NCBI GenBank assembly: GCA_037179385.1
Contig: CM074179.1
Coordinates: forward strand, 73,765,219-73,829,218
DNA length: 64,000 nucleotides
Direction: 5' to 3'
Origin: Holothuria scabra
Taxonomy: Eukaryota; Echinodermata; Holothuroidea; Aspidochirotida; Holothuriidae
Position numbers and translations under genes: made by a program. Position 1 is the first letter of the stretch. Each line of letters opens with the position of its first letter. The notes below the pieces were generated by a model, which saw nothing but the letters and a program-made list of their open reading frames with translations, ran no database searches and had not been told where the DNA came from. Positions 10,201 to 20,990 of the stretch are shown here, piece after piece.

Positions 10201-13200
10201 TTGATTGAGTCAAATAAAGTGTCCCAGGTAACGTTGACTTATACAACAATTCTAATTATTACTCCAATCTACTAAAATCAATGCCTTTGAAGTGACAGTT
10301 TAGAGCACAAGGGACATTATATTACACAATTTTAGTACTTTCGTGACACGTTTTCTGACACCTGATTATTATCGCATCTCGGGGCAGGGAGCTTGGTATA
10401 CAGCGATGAATCCTCTTTGCCACATAGTGGTCAAGTCCGGATAAAAAGGGAAATCTTTAAGAATCTATAACAGCACATATCATTATGATTACCATTATTA
10501 TTGTTATAATTATTTTGACACTATCTTGTTTTGCCATTGCAACGCTGATGTTATTTTATGGAACGTGTCTTCGCCACAGGAGTATTTTTTCGTTCGAATT
10601 TGTCATGTATAACAAACGTTTAATCCGCTAGTACGAGTGTTTTCCCCGATGGATTCCTCGTCTACGAATCTTCCCGATTCATATTATGACTCCAAAATAA
10701 ATGTACTTTGTTTAGGCGACATTAATTTTAAGTGGTTAAGTCTGGTATAAATAATCAAATAAAAAATCAACAAAAAGGGGGGTAAGAATTGCCATATCCT
10801 GTGGTTTCCGATTTGTTGTTTACCAAAACTCCAAAACTTTTTCGGTTATACGTATGCTTTACACGTCAACTGTAGGTCGGACTTCTGTTAAAAAAATTGT
10901 GCATGTCCAGTCATGTTTTACAATAGTGCGGTTAAGCAGCTGTTCGGATTCCGATTGTGGTTAATAAGTTACGATAAGCTTAGAACCCGTTTTATGATGA
11001 ATGATATGTGGATTTGTAGGAAATGAAAGATAAACTGACACATCTCCTTAATTTTTCAGATACCATCCTTAACCATTAATCTTGTTTTTTGCTTGATATT
11101 TAAATTTGGTCCAAACTGTCTTTAAAAAAAAAAGAAGAAGAAAAAAAAAAGAAAACGACTGAAACTTTTAACACGAATTACTCAACCCACTTCTGCGGCA
11201 TTCGTTAAAAAAGGTGGAGTTATTTTATGAACTCTTAGTTTCTCTTAAGAACCGGTAAAAATAAATCATTTGTTTAAATTATTTAAATATTTGTGATTTT
11301 TTTTCGAGGATAAACGAATTACTGAAAAGGGTGTTTTTCTCCATTTTTAGGATCCTGTTACATTAGTTTTTGCAAGAACGTGTAGTCAATCTAAGGTGTA
11401 GCCAATTAAATTCTTTATTCTTATTTCCAAGTGAACTGCAACATTTTTTTAATCAAACTTTTTGAATGTTCTTTTTAACTCCGTTTTCCGGGCTGTGAAA
11501 ATTGAGATAGTATTTAGAAAATGCAAGTGCAAAGTAAGCACTGCATTGAAATTTATGATAAAAAGCTTTAAAGGTAATAATATCAGTCACGTGAACGACA
11601 TATTGGTATCAGGAAAAATAGGGAAGTAATGCATGTAAGGCAATTTAACACCATTTTAAACAATGCTTAGTAGAAAATGGTGAGAAAATAAAGCTATCTT
11701 TTACTTTCAATGTAATAGTTAGAGCAAAATATTACGTCTGTTTCAAACGTTTTCACTTTAGGACAAGTTAAGCCTACTGAAACTGTGCCGCATTACAGTT
11801 TAGGTTCTATACAGACACCGAGGATTTTTTCTTTTCCATGTCAATCAATATGGCATTGATATAATACTTGCGACTGTATTGTAGATCTAAAACATTGTAA
11901 TACAGTAACATGGATTAATTTAAATATTGAATCGCTTTACGTAATTTATCGAGATTTGTTATATTATTTTCTATAATGAATTACGAGCCAGGTGGTGGCT
12001 TCTCTTATGCATTTAATGTTTCTCAAATTACCATATAGCCAGACAGCTGATATTTGTTCTTCTCTTTATTGGAGAGACCTTAAAGTACGGTGACCTTAGA
12101 AGTGCTTTCACGCCATCGATCACCATCGATCAAACAAAGCCAATAAAATTCTTATTTGAAAACAATTTTCAAACGAAAATTTGTATATTCGTTAGTTGTG
12201 TGAAAACTGGGAACGTTTCACGGTAGCTTTCAATTAAGTATGTCATTTGCTTTGCTTTGCTTTCCGTTTTGCTGGCGTTATTGGTTGGTGTGGGTATGAA
12301 AGCACCTTCACGACTCGCTTTGAATTCTTTTGATCCGATTATAACGTACGATAACAATGTGCTTCGCAAAGAGTAAAAGGCGTCAATGCACCATACTTTA
12401 GATCCATTTCAGATCAAATTGTAATAACTCAAATTTAAGTCTTTTCAGAGAGAAAATGCAGTCATCCGAACTTAACGAAGTGCAGTGTGCTGTCCTGTTT
12501 CGTGATTGGTGCTTGAGAGTCATGTGACAATATCTATTCCCCTCAAATGTGAAAATCACTAGGAGTAATTGCTTGGTTTACTTTGAGTGTGCAATTATGA
12601 AGCCCTAAATATTTTAAAGATTTTTTAAACGAATAAATAAAACGATGTGAGATTTAGCTGTAGTTACTTCAAAATACGTTTTAGGGGACTATTTTTTTTA
12701 ATTTTAAGCTAGATCTAAACCTAAGTATAATTTTCTAGTGATTTGAAAAAAACGAAGTAAGAACTAAAAGATGAAAATAACGTCGTCCAAAAATGCCCGA
12801 AACTTTCAATATCGATCAAAAACATCAACATTCCGACTGGTTAAATTGTCTTTGCTTGAAACGTAATCACTTGGCTGAATACGTAATAATGACGTAGGAA
12901 TAATGACATTGCAAATTAATGATGCCGTAGTAGTGTATATTCGGTATAAGCTTGTCACAATGTCATGACATAGTTACATTTGACGAAGTTCATCTCCATT
13001 GTTCTTCGGAATTGTTGCATGATGTCAGTATCTTGAGGGAACTACTACTACATCGGTCTCTTACACAGTTTAACATGGGAAATGTGCTGGTATGTAAGTT
13101 AATCATAGGCATATATTAAGCGTCCGACATGAAACTCAGTACCAACACTTTTGCATGTAAATACATTGGGTAGAGAAACATGACCAGGTTCGTTTTTATA

Positions 13201-13480
13201 CATTATAGACAGATAAAACATGTACACGTATTTTGCGGAACTATGCGAAACTTTGAATTTTGGTTGGTTCTGGAAGCTGGTCGATTAATTACACAGAAAC
13301 GCACGCACACGTAGGCTGCAGTAACTGATGTGACATTTGGTGCACGTTACAACTATATAGGACCATCATGAATTACTTTCATACTCTAGAGTCATTCATG
13401 TATAGTCTCGTGCACAGGGATAGTCCAGGGACGAAGTAATCCCCAAGTCAAATATCCTTCCCACTGGAGAATTTTAAGTT
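10200..13480. other. No identifiable gene
   Basis: About 3.3 kb of AT-rich sequence. Open frames are short and have no recognisable homology. Purine-rich A/G runs occur near 11125-11155. Nothing else is supportable. Confidence 0.4.
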
Positions 13481-13489
13481 CCACCGACT

Positions 13490-13722
13490 TCAGGCGCGTA
13501 GCTAGGATTGTGTCATGGGTGGGGGGGGGGGGGGAGGTGATTGGCGTCATGGGGGAGGTTTGGGGGTTTGGAGCACGACATGAGGGAAAGGTCTTAGGAT
13601 AGAGAAAAAAACCGCTTTTTTAGATGTTTTTGCATTACAAGGTTGGGGCATGTGAGGGGGGGGGGGGCTCTCACCCCAACCCGCCAACAGCCCCCCTCAC
13701 GTGGCTACGCCACTGACCGGCT
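13490..13722. repeat. G-tract repeat bounded by GTAGC words
   Basis: The left end reads GGCGCGTAGCTAGG and the right end CGTGGCTACGCCACTG, an imperfect inverted repeat. The interior has two G runs and a C-rich segment. The same edge word occurs beside G runs near 7440 and 59433. It looks like a small non-autonomous element. Confidence 0.5.
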
Positions 13723-13847
13723 TATTACATCAAAGTCCCACTAGAAGTTTACCTCACGTATCCTTCCCTAGGTCAGTAGGTAAACATTGTCTGGTTTTAG
13801 TCATTACTGCATAACAAAATGATCCTTTGTGTGGGTGTTGAGTCGAC

Positions 13848-14072
13848 TACACTGTAAACACAAATTAGTCAAAAGGTGCCTGAACTGACTAATGACTGAC
13901 CCAATTGGATAAGCTTCTAACAAAGTTTTAGCTGCTTTACTAGGTTTTGCCTGATATTATTTAGTCCATTACCACCAAATTAGTCAGACATCATCATTTA
14001 CTGGACAAATATGAGTGACTAACGTGGTAAGTCAATTCAGAGACCACTTGACTATTTTGTGTTAACAGTGTA
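13848..14072. repeat. Small TIR element with internal TTAGTCA word
   Basis: The left end TACACTGTAAACACAAA and the right end TTTTGTGTTAACAGTGTA are inverted copies (16 of 17 positions). The outer TA on both sides could be a target-site duplication. The 225-bp interior contains TTAGTCA or its complement TGACTAA, exact or one base off, about eight times. This resembles a MITE; no protein is encoded. Confidence 0.75.
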
Positions 14073-14796
14073 GGGGAGAGGGCACTGTAGTATGTTGCTG
14101 TCACAGCAACACTTCATCCATGATTGCGTTTAGCTGTTTCCCCGGGCTGAAAAATCCAGATCCATTGAATGCACTGTCTTTAGACTAATACATGGCTACT
14201 ACAGAGCATGAAAGAATAACACACCTTTCTGTAGGTTTATGCAAGTAACGTGTCCAAGGACTTTGTCCATCGTTTGAAGCCTTAGTTTAGTTTGATTTTC
14301 AATCGTTGATAGTAATGTCATATTTTCGTATATAAAACGTAAGCTTTCAATTGCTTTAAACGATTACCAATACCTAAGAGTATCGATTTTTCCCCCTTTT
14401 GTTTCTTTTCTTTCATCCTAATTTTGTTAAATTGGACAAAACCTGTCTACAGTTTGACATATGAAATAATATTAATATCAGGTACTGGTTACTAGGTACT
14501 TCAAGTTTTGAGCTGTAGGTTCTACCTGTTTTTTATGCCGTCCGATTGAAAATTTTAACTTGTGCAGTAGGCTAAATATCTTTTGTTTGGCATTTCCAAA
14601 CCATCCAGATAAGATTCTTTTCATAGCGGTACGAGGGTAATTTTCTATGATGGGGCAAGAACATATTTTGCCCGAATAACGTCACCGTTTATCACGTGAA
14701 TTGACATAGTTATCATACTGGAGGTCATCTTACTTTTCCACCTTCTTGGTTGACCTAACTTTCGACAAAAATGTTCCCAAATATGATTCCAATTTA

Positions 14797-14990
14797 TATG
14801 TAATAAAATATGGCCAGATTTTAAGAGCAGCTATGTTTAACCTATTTAAAATGATTATTTTTCGTACCATTTTCAAAAATTATGATTGTTATTTTGGCGG
14901 CCATTTTGTGATTTCTGCTACCTTGGTTAGGCTGAGGTCCTGCAGGAACTATCAAAAATAAAGTTTAAAAAATATTACATATATAAGCCA
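14797..14990 (+). repeat. Dispersed direct repeat, left copy
   Basis: It shares with 21222-21400 the sequences ATATGGCCAGATTTT, TTATTTTGGCGG and ATTTTGTGATTTCTG, and GAGGTCCTG. The copy ends at the SINE-like head. Together with 20978-21460 it brackets the retroelement cluster. Confidence 0.65.
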
Positions 14991-15013
14991 AGCCAAGTTA
15001 TATAATATATCCT

Positions 15014-15099
15014 GGCTTCATGGCTCAGTGGTTAGGGCGTCCGCACTAGAAAGCGGGAGGTCCCGAGTTCGAATTCCGGTGGAGTCATCATCGTTTTTT
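15014..15099 (+). repeat. tRNA-derived SINE-like head
   Basis: A 74-nt tRNA-like fold fits: acceptor GGCTTCA/TGGAGTC (seven pairs with two wobbles), D stem GCTC/GGGC, anticodon stem TCCGC/GCGGG and T loop TTCGAAT. Box A-like TGGCTCAGTGG and box B-like GAGTTCGAATTCC are present, and TTTTTT follows at 15094-15099 as a possible Pol III terminator. The anticodon loop has 8 nt (ACTAGAAA, resembling Ser-AGA loops), there is no long variable arm, and the T stem has a mismatch. A functional tRNA gene is therefore unlikely; a SINE head or tRNA pseudogene fits better. Confidence 0.55.
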
Positions 15100-15110
15100 C
15101 ACATCAGCCC

Positions 15111-15111
<1 letters not shown>

Positions 15112-15191
<80 letters not shown>
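15112..15191. repeat. (TA)n microsatellite
   Basis: About 80 bp of uninterrupted TA directly after the SINE-like head. It is the first of four TA tracts that separate the segments of this cluster. The alternating Tyr-Ile open frames over it are artefacts. Confidence 0.95.
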
Positions 15192-15192
<1 letters not shown>

Positions 15193-15545
15193 CACTAATT
15201 CGGCACTTAGGGGGAAAGTTGTTGTTGAAAAGTCGACCTTAAGGGAAAAAAAAATTTGGGGGCGAAATATAAGTTTCGCCGTAACGTTTCTACACACTTT
15301 TTCTATAGGAATACGTAAACGGACAAGGACGCCCTCCTAGATTTACAAAGTAGATGCAATTACTTCAAAGTTGTCAAATTTACGGACACCTAGTTTTTAA
15401 CACGAACGGATAGCTGGCCATTGAAATAACGTTGTTTATATTTTTGGACGTTAGGGCGAACACTTTTTCTTATGTATTTCATTGTTATTTTTTCGCCCTG
15501 TGTACGCACAGATATAACAATTTCCCCCTAAGGTGGGAATTAGCG
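15192..15545. repeat. Inverted-repeat segment between TA tracts, related to 62.1-62.3 kb
   Basis: The left end has CTAATTCGGCACTTAGGGGG and the right end, read in reverse, CTAATTCCCACCTTAGGGGG, an imperfect terminal inverted repeat. The interior AACACGAACGGATAG and AAATAACGTTGTTTA recur with changes near 62198-62240. It looks like a non-autonomous mobile segment flanked by (TA)n. Confidence 0.6.

Positions 15546-15616
<71 letters not shown>
15546..15616. repeat. (TA)n microsatellite
   Basis: About 70 bp of TA separating two inverted-repeat segments. Confidence 0.95.
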
Positions 15617-15619
<3 letters not shown>

Positions 15620-16126
15620 AAATCCTACCTTAGGTGGACATAAAGTCGTCTAAAACCGCACCTTAGGTGAACATGATACTTTAGGCACACATTTTGGAGT
15701 CCAGCTAATGTTTGCATTATAATTTTTTTCCGTGTGTTCATGCTAGTTCAAAAATTTCGATACCTATGAAATAGTTGTATGGCCCTTCGTATTTGGTTAC
15801 AGTGTGAAAATCGTACACAAAACGTACTGCATATAGTACATCACTGGAATATTAGTTATATTGTTCGAAATGTCCTGTAAAGGACACGAACCTGTTAAAT
15901 ATTCAAGTATATATAACATGTAATATTTTGTTTATTTAATGTTCTACATAGCCAATTTACTCAAAAGACAATTACTATAGGTTATGACCGTTATGCAAGA
16001 CTCTTATGGTATTTTAAATATAAAGTTTAAAGACTCGTATATGCAAATATATGCAAATATTTGATTTTAATATGTGTCCTTCTAAGGTGTCATTTTAACG
16101 AATGTGTGCCTAAGGTATGATTTAGT

Positions 16127-16128
<2 letters not shown>
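15617..16128. repeat. Inverted-repeat segment with ACCTTAGG word
   Basis: The left end has TACCTTAGGTGGACAT, GCACCTTAGGTGAACATG and TTTAGGCACACATT. The right end, reversed, has ATACCTTAGGCACACATTCG and GACACCTTAGAAGGACACAT. The ends are thus multi-copy arrays of one word in opposite orientation around an AT-rich core. No protein is encoded. It is bounded on both sides by (TA)n. Confidence 0.65.

Positions 16129-16206
<78 letters not shown>
16129..16206. repeat. (TA)n microsatellite at end of Penelope pair
   Basis: About 78 bp of TA immediately outside the minus-strand Penelope-like element's 3' end. Confidence 0.95.
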
Positions 16207-16208
<2 letters not shown>

Positions 16209-16252
16209 TCGAAAAGAGGTAGTAAAAAGTGCTTAAAAGTTTGCGGAAAACT

Positions 16253-16288
16253 CCACGACGTTTCGGGTATAAACCCTTCATCAGGTGG
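16253..16288 (-). ncRNA. Hammerhead-ribozyme-like motif, minus element
   Basis: Read on the minus strand: CCAC, CTGATGA, a small GGGT/ACCC hairpin, GAAAC, GTC, GTGG. CCAC/GTGG forms stem I and the conserved CUGAUGA and GAAA boxes are present. There is one extra A before stem II, and stem III would be only two pairs with no loop, so activity as a monomer is doubtful. Hammerhead motifs in the terminal repeats of Penelope-like elements are established. Confidence 0.65.
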
Positions 16289-16609
16289 CAAAAACCAAAC
16301 TGAACAACCAACAGTAACAATTGGACACGACAAACATCAAATCCGAAGCGATCGCTGTAAAAACAGAACCGGACGAAAGTGACTGTCAGAAAACATGAGT
16401 GCGAAGGATGAAACACAAAAAAAAGAAAAAGAGCGTCCTGGATGAAAAAATGCACGTAAAAATCGAACAAGTTCTTAAAAAAGGAAAAACAGGAGACAAA
16501 AACTAGCTCCGGAAAAAAAAAATTTGTAAATAAGGCCTACACAGAAAAAAACGAGCACGAACGGGTAAGTGTAAAAGGAGTAAAAACTGGTACAAAAAGG
16601 GGGTGAATA

Positions 16610-18369
16610 TTACAAAAGATCAATTCTAACGTTAAGTCCGTGTGGAGCGAGAGTACCTAGCCTCATGATCAGTCGGTTTTCAGCACTAAGGCGGTCACGA
16701 TCGGAGCCTCGGCACATTACAGCTGCCGTAACGGTTAAATGCTGTATTGAACAAGGTGAAGGGGGGTTGAAATGTGCAGCCACCGGGTATCCATGGAGAT
16801 TCTGTTTGATGGACCTAAGGTGCTCGGTGACTCGATCCGCGAGGCGGCGCTTGGTCTCTCCCACATACAACGAGTTACATCTCCCACAAGCTAAAATATA
16901 TACTACATTTGAGGAAATGCAGGAGAATCTTTGTTTGACAATAAAGCTATTGCCGTTGGGGCCAGAAATGTTGACGAGGTCGTGTTTGCCGACAACTGGA
17001 CATGTATTACACCTCGGACGGTTACATGGAAAGGTACCAGCCGTGTCGTCGAAAGAAGTTTGTGGGTGGGAAGCCCGAACTAAATGGTTGGCTAAATTTT
17101 TCTCAACTCTAAAGGCAGTGATGGGGGTTCCGGGAAAACATCACGGGTTGAGGGGTCTTGTCGGAGCAACTTTACATTTTTGTGGATAGCGTGTAAAATA
17201 GGACGGATCGAAGGGTGATAAGAAATAACTAAAGGAATACGTAGATTGGTACCAGATTTGCTCTTTTTCTCCAAGGCTTCTTTTCTGCTGGTTCCTTGAA
17301 TTCTGCGTAGGGCATTAGAGAGGATTTTGGCAGGGTACTGGCGTGTTTCACAAAAGGACAAAATTTCTTCAGAGGCAGTAGAGAAGTCAGAATCCTCCGA
17401 ACAAATTCGTCTGGCTCGCAAGAGCTGGGAATAAGGGATAGATTTAGTGCAAGATTTGGGGTGATTGGAAGGGTACAAAAGGTAGTTATGCGAGTCGGTT
17501 GGCTTAAAGTGTAGGTTAGAGGTAATTGTACGGTTGTTGATGGACAGTTTAAGGTCGAGAAAAACAACAGATGAGTCCGAGATACAATGGGTAAATTTCA
17601 AAAAGGGGCAAAAGGAATTAACAAAGTCGATAAAAGTTTCTAAATCACGACGGGATCCAGAGGCAACTCCTACAATATCATCAATATACCTTTTGTAAAG
17701 TATAGGTCGTGGCCCGGTATACTGAGAAAAAAGTTGTTCTTCAAAGTGGCCCATGGTCAAACAGGCAACAGAGGGACCCATTTTAGTTCCCATGGCCACT
17801 CCTTTAACTTGACGGAAAAAACGCCCATTAAACTGAAAACAATTTTGCTTGAGAACAAGTTCCGTTAAACGTAGGAAGGTGTCAGTCGGTAAAAGGGGAT
17901 CACGCCGTTTGTCTAGGTAGTAACGGATAGCTGTTAAGGCAGCATTATGAGGAATTGACGTGTAGAGGCTGGACACATCCATGGTGAATAAAAGACGTTC
18001 TCCACAATTTTCAGGAAACTCAAAGTCACGAATAAGTCTCAAGAAATGTGGCGTGTCTTGAACAAACGACGGCAAAGCTGAAACTAAAGGGGAAAGCACA
18101 GAATCCACATACTCAGAAATAAGTACGGTGGGGCAGCTGTGTGAAGAGACGATAGGTCTGCCAGGGTTGTTGGCTTTGTGGATTTTGGGAAGCAGGTAGA
18201 AGTTAGAAATCTGTGGGCAAGGGTGGAGTAGAGAAGTAGCGTTTTGGGGTAGTTGTTTATTGTCCATGAGTTGGGTCAAAGTGTTTTTAACTAACTTTTG
18301 GCACTCAGGAGTGGGGTCAGCGGGAAGTTCTAAATAAGCACTTTGGTCGGATAGCTGTTTGTTGGCCTC
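16610..18369 (-). pseudogene. Penelope-like RT / GIY-YIG polyprotein, 5'-truncated and frameshifted
   Basis: The open frame runs from the junction at about 18369 to 17092 and encodes the RT: LPKIHK and PGRPIVS (start of the RT core), TMDVSSLYTSIP (motif A, catalytic Asp), KGVAMGTKMGPS (motif B), YKRYIDD (motif C) and FLDLKLSI. A run of five Cs at 17123-17127 (six in the plus copy at 18646-18651) shifts the frame. After it the reading continues with a Cys-rich linker and the GIY-YIG nuclease (VVYIL, LYVGET, the RVTEH helix) to a stop at 16610. The N-terminal part of the RT ORF is missing at the head-to-head junction. The nuclease half is otherwise intact. Product: target-primed retrotransposition polyprotein. 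Confidence 0.9.
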
Positions 18370-18370
18370 A

Positions 18371-19164
18371 GTTCGGAGGATTCTGACTTCTCTACTGCCT
18401 CTGAAGAAATTTTGTCCTTTTTTGAAAAACGCCAGTACCCTGCCAAAATCCTCTCTAATGCCCTACGCAGAATTCAAGGAACCAGCAGAAAAGAAGCCTT
18501 GGAGAAAAAGAGCAAATCTGGTACCAATCTACGTATTCCTTTAGTTATTTCTTATCACCCTTCGATCCGTCCTATTTTACACGCTATCCACAAAAATGTA
18601 AAGTTGCTCCGACAAGACCCCTCAACCCGTGATGTTTTCCCGGAACCCCCCATCACTGCCTTTAGAGTTGAGAAAAATTTAGCCAACCATTTAGTTCGGG
18701 CTTCCCACCCACAAACTTCTTTCGACGACACGGCTGGTACCTTTCCATGTAACCGTCCGAGGTGTAATACATGTCCAGTTGTCGGCAAACACGACCTCGT
18801 CAACATTTCTGGCCCCAACGGCAATAGCTTTATTGTCAAACAAAGATTCTCCTGCATTTCCTCAAATGTAGTATATATTTTAGCTTGTGGGAGATGTAAC
18901 TCGTTGTATGTGGGAGAGACCAAGCGCCGCCTCGCGGATCGAGTCACCGAGCACCTTAGGTCCATCAAACAGAATCTCCATGGATACCCGGTGGCTGCAC
19001 ATTTCAACCCCCCTTCACCTTGTTCAATACAGCATTTAACCGTTACGGCAGCTGTAATGTGCCGAGGCTCCGATCGTGACCGCCTTAGTGCTGAAAACCG
19101 ACTGATCATGAGGCTAGGTACTCTCGCTCCACACGGACTTAACGTTAGAATTGATCTTTTGTAA
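18371..19164 (+). CDS. Penelope-like C-terminal RT fragment plus GIY-YIG endonuclease (plus copy)
   Basis: This is an inverted partial copy of the minus element. It starts inside the RT C-terminal region (SEDSDFSTASEEIL) and runs open to a stop at 19164. It has the linker CNRPRCNTCPVV (Cys motif seen in EN-containing Penelope elements), then VVYILACGRCNSLYVGET with the GIY-YIG core, RRLADRVTEHL with the catalytic-type Arg, and a C-terminal ENRLIMRLGT. The six-C tract keeps the frame that the other copy has lost. It lacks an RT core, so it cannot be autonomous. The first in-frame ATG is at 18412, but it starts mid-ORF and is probably not a native start. Confidence 0.88.
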
Positions 19165-19486
19165 TATTCACCCCCTTTTTGTACCAGTTTTTACTCCTTT
19201 TACACTTACCCGTTCGTGCTCGTTTTTTTCTGTGTAGGCCTTATTTACAAATTTTTTTTTTTCCGGAGCTAGTTTTTGTCTCCTGTTTTTCCTTTTTTAA
19301 GAACTTGTTCGATTTTTACGTGCATTTTTTCATCCAGGACGCTCTTTTTCTTTTTTTTGTGTTTCATCCTTCGCACTCATGTTTTCTGACAGTCACTTTC
19401 GTCCGGTTCTGTTTTTACAGCGATCGCTTCGGATTTGATGTTTGTCGTGTCCAATTGTTACTGTTGGTTGTTCAGTTTGGTTTTTG

Positions 19487-19522
19487 CCACCTGATGAAGG
19501 GTTTATACCCGAAACGTCGTGG
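19487..19522 (+). ncRNA. Hammerhead-ribozyme-like motif, plus element
   Basis: The same 36-nt arrangement as the minus element: CCAC, CTGATGA, GGGT-TTAT-ACCC, GAAAC, GTC, GTGG. It lies in the 3' UTR about 80 bp before the first element end. Two identical motifs in inverted orientation about 3.2 kb apart could act separately or, in a readthrough RNA, pair with each other. Confidence 0.65.
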
Positions 19523-19600
19523 AGTTTTCCGCAAACTTTTAAGCACTTTTTACTACCTCTTTTCGACCTACACATTTCAACAGTGCTCCGCAGCATTTCG

Positions 19601-19747
<147 letters not shown>

Positions 19748-19749
19748 AA

Positions 19750-20990
19750 AAGGTCACAATAGGTTTTTATCAACATAGCTTTACAGAACTATTTCGTAAG
19801 GGCCAATAATGTAGGTCCTCACTCCTCAGAAGCCTGAAGTAGAATGGTGTCAATAACGTTGAATGCGTGTGTGTTCGCTGCTTTTGAATGTGCCCGTATT
19901 AAAGCACGTGTTCGTTCCGTGTTCGTTGTGAACAGGCAAGAACGGTGTACAGCGAGCCAAGATACATTACCTATTAGGATAATTACACAGCAGATGTTTG
20001 TTCCTGTGTCTGCAAGAACGTATCAGTTCGTTTCATTTATTTAGGGTTGCTAAGGAAGGTTTGGGTATAATTAAGAACTTTACTTCTAGACAGAGTTTGG
20101 TCGAGCTTTGTTCATGAGTTGTCATTTTACGGAGTGTTCTACATTTGAATCCTTTAGTTTCCATATTTATTCACTGAGTGAAGTCGCGTTTCTTTTGTCT
20201 TTGTATTTGAAGCTAGACTTGTGGGCGGTGTATCTTGCTTTGAATGTGTTCTCTGTTAGACCAATATATGTTTCTTCGTTATGGTTGTCGTGGCGTGTTA
20301 CAGTTGCCTGGGACACAATGTTGTTTGTGAGGCAGTTGCCTTCCAATGGGCACTCGCTTTGCTTTCTGCAAATGCAGTTGCTTCGCGTTGCTGGTTGTGC
20401 TTCCTGTTTGGCCAGTATGTATTTGTTGTGCGCTGATATCATTTGGTCTATGTTTTCCATGCAGCTGTATCTCAGTTTCACCGTGTTTCTGTTGAGTAGA
20501 GTATGTAGTTTGTGCCCAGGTGGGAAGCAGCTGTCCATGAGGTTAAAGAATTTCTTGCCAATGTTGGTGGTGACACTGTCACTAAACGGGGGATTGAACC
20601 AGGTTATATTCCTATTTCGTCTTCGTTTCGGGGCTCCCTTGGAATGACTGGTGCTAGGCGATCGGGTTTTTTACTTTAGGTTGTACCCATAGCCACTTCT
20701 TTGTAATGCTTCTTGGTATACGGGCGATGATGAGTTGATGTGTTTTCGTCGGAGGAGATGTTGGATAGTCTCCTGTTAATGCTTTCTGGAATGTTCTTTA
20801 TGATAAGTGGGGGAGGGGGGGGGTGGTTGCTTTGTTAGTGCACATAGAGAGGGGTGTTGTTAGGTTTCACGTATGGCTATGATGTGCTTGTGCTGAGATC
20901 GAGGGTTAGGTCTAAAAAGGTCACTATTTTTTGTTTGCTTAGATTTCTATTCTTAGCTTGTAATTTGAGAATATCTTGCATATTCTTGGT
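19750..20990 (-). pseudogene. Decayed second Penelope-type element: RT end and GIY-YIG
   Basis: The minus strand reads KQKIVTFLDLTLDLS (end of RT), then a connector with WFNPPFSDSVTTNIGKKFF in another frame. The longest open piece (20167-20538) has FPPGHKLHTLLNRNTVKLRYSCM, a Cys-rich CICRKQSECPLEGNCLT and a YIGLTENTFKARYTAHKSSF GIY-YIG core. Beyond it, frames with scattered stops still read IWKLKDSNVEHSVK, QLMNKARPNSV, PSLATLNK and NELIRSCRHRNKHLL. The sequence differs greatly from the 16-19 kb element, so it is a separate lineage; I would compare it with Neptune-type elements. Several frameshifts and in-frame stops make it dead. Confidence 0.8.

Noticed and set aside
15014..15087. Functional tRNA-Ser gene
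   Set aside because: Eight-base anticodon loop, no long variable arm, mismatched T stem, and position beside a TA repeat.
15088..16470. Tyr-Ile repeat proteins on both strands
   Set aside because: Artefacts of (TA)n. The extension at 16090-16470 covers the Penelope 3' UTR in reverse.
16665..17189. 174-codon plus-strand frame (and its twin 18555-19109 minus)
   Set aside because: Antisense shadow of the GIY-YIG coding region; the same frame appears in both arms because they are inverted copies.
20108..20647. 179-codon plus-strand frame, hydrophobic
   Set aside because: Antisense to the decayed GIY-YIG. The minus strand carries the recognisable Penelope residues.
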